Source of the DNA: Amphiduros pacificus
Taxonomy: Eukaryota > Annelida > Polychaeta > Phyllodocida > Hesionidae
Reading direction: 5' to 3'
Assembly: GCA_949316495.1 (NCBI GenBank)
Contig: OX439005.1
Location: 24,392,217 to 24,456,216 of the forward strand
DNA: 64,000 bases
Positions 61,751-64,000 of this stretch are shown one piece after another (position 1 is the first letter of the stretch; each line of letters opens with the position of its first letter). The notes beneath the pieces are model-generated. The model worked only from the letters and a program-made list of their open reading frames with translations. It ran no database searches and was not told the origin of the DNA. The position numbers were made by a program, and so were the translations under genes.

Positions 61751-63855
61751 ATGGTAATGTTTCATTTAGAAGTAATTAATTTTGAGCTTAAACAAGTTAG
61801 TTTTAAAAACTGAAGGCACGATCTACCGATCCTAGAATAATTAAGGAGTGGGCCGGCAAGTAGAATAAAGTACACATACATTTTATCAGACACAGAAGAG
61901 TGTAGCAGTAGTACTTGAAGCAGGGGAGATGCAACCCATCGTTAGGATCAAACATGTTCAGGGAGTTACAAGAGGATGTACAAGATACATGTCATATATA
62001 TCAGGGAGCCCCCAGACCTTCAATCTCATCAGGTGTCATGCCAATACCTCATAAGAATACCTTGCCAATCCCAAAGACAAATGCACAGGGGTTGTACATT
62101 TTCAGCCTCAAAAGATTACTTTCCAAAATGATCTTGATAATCATTAATTTTTTGCATGAGATACACCCTCAATATGTTTAGTCAAACCCAGGAATTATGG
62201 AATCTGATTTTTGATGATTTAAAATATGTTTTGATAAGTTTTGTAAGTAAAAGTGCTCTGGGAAATAGCATGTATTTGTTATGAGGATTGTAACGAAAAT
62301 TAACCCAGGTCATCTGTACATTGCCACAATGACAGGCGCATCACAGAGGCCAGTTTTAGGTTGAACAGGGTAATAGCAGATCTATTAAGCTGACCAGTTA
62401 GATTTAGCACATGTCAAGGAATATGAATTCAAGTGCTGAGTTCAAATTAAAATACGTCCTTGCTTGGCATAGTTTAGAACAAAAGGTGTGATAAATCTTT
62501 CTTATAGGCCGATTGCGGGTCACCATACTGCCCCATTTAAAACAACACACCAGAATTAATTTAAGTACTTTTTGTTTGTTGATTAAGCTAGAAAATACAA
62601 TCATACATCAGCTAATACAATCAAACCATACATTTTTCAGTTTCATCTTTGATATATATGTATATAACATAGGTATATGTTTATGTATATAACCTGGGTA
62701 TATGTATATACATGTATATAACATAGGTATAGTTTGTATCTAATGTGCTACAAAGATGTGAGGTACAATTTACACATATTCAAGGATCAGTCCCCAGTAT
62801 TTCTTTTATATTGTTATTTGTGCTATAAGAAACTCAGCCCTATTTTTTTCAGTTTTGTCAAAATTTTATTTGTATATGCCATTCAGGTATTATTACGATG
62901 ACGTAACATTTTTTTTTCTAGCATGCATGAAGTACAAACAGTAACAATACATATCTAAGTTCTGACCAATGATCAACAGGAATATGACTGAACTACTTAC
63001 TAAATTTGTTGAAAATTTGTGAATTTCTACATTTTATCCTAATCAATACTACTGCTAATGTGTTTTATTTACTAACCAATATTCTTCTTTTATTTGAATA
63101 GGCAGAAAATGTATCTGTTTGTGATGTTGACCCTAGTTTGAATGAACTTCTGAAAAAGTTCCGATTCAAGAAATCTACAGGGAAGAATGAAGCTATTGTC
63201 AGTAAGTAGTTCTTTAATTTACTCATTATCTCTGTGTAAAGTGCATATACATCATGATAAATTGTTTTTTATATTTAATACAAATGTCAGTTATATTCAG
63301 TTATATTCATCATGTAGCCCCAATAAGATTTCACCATTTATATTGTAATCACCTCCATTGTTAAGTCATAGAATAATTGTCAGCTGCATTTCATATCTTT
63401 TTTCATCCATGTGCAGTAAAGAACTGACATGACATTTGCTGCTAAACATTACATTTTATCAATGTAGCAGTTGTATTCAGATTAATCATTAGAAAAGTAG
63501 AAACTGTGGAGCTTAGTTTGTTTAACTGCAATTTTTCTGATTAGAAATTTACAAGTAGAATAACCCATTTTAGAAATGTAAAGTTTATGTGAAGCTATTG
63601 TACTTTTTTTTACAATATTTTAACTTTTAGAAGTAAACATTGTAATTCTAGCAAAAGTGAATAATTTCGGAAAATATAAACAAGATAAAAAAATATATAT
63701 GAATTATTTCTAACATAATCATATTATATATTATATATGGGTATATAATTTCCATTTTTAAAATGTGATCAGTGTGTTATTTCAATATATATTTTTTTCT
63801 TCCAGTGAAAGTGGATAAAGAAAAGCAAATGGTTGTTTTAGAGGAGGAATATGAG
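61751..63855 (+). CDS. GMFB: Glia maturation factor (GMF), 3' partial
   Basis: GMF is a small ADF/cofilin-fold protein that debranches Arp2/3 actin networks. Three exons are visible: 61751-61753 (the ATG alone, followed by GTAATG), 63102-63201 and 63806-63855. They read M, then AENVSVCDVDPSLNELLKKF, RFKKSTGKNEAIV, then MKVDKEKQMVVLEEEYE. This matches human GMFB (VVCDVAEDLVEKLRKFRF, IIMKIDKDKRLVVLDEELE). The phases agree (0, then 1), and the donor after 63855 leads off the right edge, where the remaining two thirds of the gene should lie. Choosing the isolated ATG as exon 1 is an inference: it sits at a good donor and matches phase and family N-terminus, but a transcript would be needed. It is divergent from TARBP1. 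Confidence 0.88.
61754..63101. other. GMF intron 1
   Basis: It contains a half copy of the 134-base MITE (GGCCGATTGCGGGTCACC, from 62507) with no matching right end, and a roughly 30-base TATATGTATATAACATAGG-type tandem repeat at 62650-62735. Nothing else recognised. Confidence 0.5.
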
Positions 63856-64000
63856 GTGAGATAAGGACATCAAAAGTCAACTCTTTATTGTATACGTTTT
63901 AGATGGTTTAGACATGTCAAACATGAGTAAAATCTGTCAGACCCAAATTTATATTATTGTCTGAGGATATATATTGCTTTGCACAATATCGTTTACAATT

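Overview
The window is AT-rich invertebrate nuclear DNA with intron-dense genes, many repeats and no bacterial features. Gene content and repeat style (satellite-cored transposons, many small TA-flanked palindromic elements) suggest a lophotrochozoan, probably a mollusc. That assignment is an inference and no species is named.

Five protein genes can be read by joining exons at GT-AG sites with consistent phase. (1) RTF1, + strand, 1915-12337, a Paf1-complex transcription elongation factor; its first coding exon lies upstream of the window. (2) An ASB3-like ankyrin/SOCS-box protein, + strand, 20227-30168, with a tiny first exon separated from the rest by a 6.4 kb intron full of repeats. (3) Legumain (LGMN), + strand, 34532-41822, complete, 447 residues with the His/Cys catalytic pair. 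(4) TARBP1, - strand, 60496-48320, complete, 26 coding exons and 1533 residues, a SPOUT-type tRNA 2'-O-ribose methyltransferase. (5) The first three coding exons of a glia maturation factor (GMF) gene, + strand, 61751-63855, running off the right edge. LGMN and TARBP1 converge; TARBP1 and GMF are divergent with 1.25 kb between start codons.

Repeats: 29-590 and 17590-20140 hold near-identical copies of an unclassified element with an (ATCAA)n tail, one copy ending less than 100 bases before the ASB3-like start codon. 6311-8797 and 31375-32534 are two copies of a Helitron/Helentron-like element with a roughly 147-base satellite core. 20749-25975 is a cluster of palindromic elements, one nested in another, with a large AT/TTA/GTA microsatellite. 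32690-33610 is a decayed LINE. 44991-48320 is a run of four unrelated tandem repeats between LGMN and TARBP1; the last is an amplification of the final TARBP1 coding segment.

The five genes have unrelated housekeeping or lysosomal roles (transcription elongation, ubiquitin ligase adaptor, lysosomal protease, tRNA methylation, actin branch regulation), and I see no pathway linking them. The most unusual signals are the downstream tandem copies of the TARBP1 C-terminal coding segment, a tandem repeat that duplicates a TARBP1 5' splice site, repeat arrays in which each unit carries a nuclear-receptor-type half-site arrangement, and the nested element cluster in the ASB3-like intron. I saw no convincing tRNA, rRNA or CRISPR sequence.
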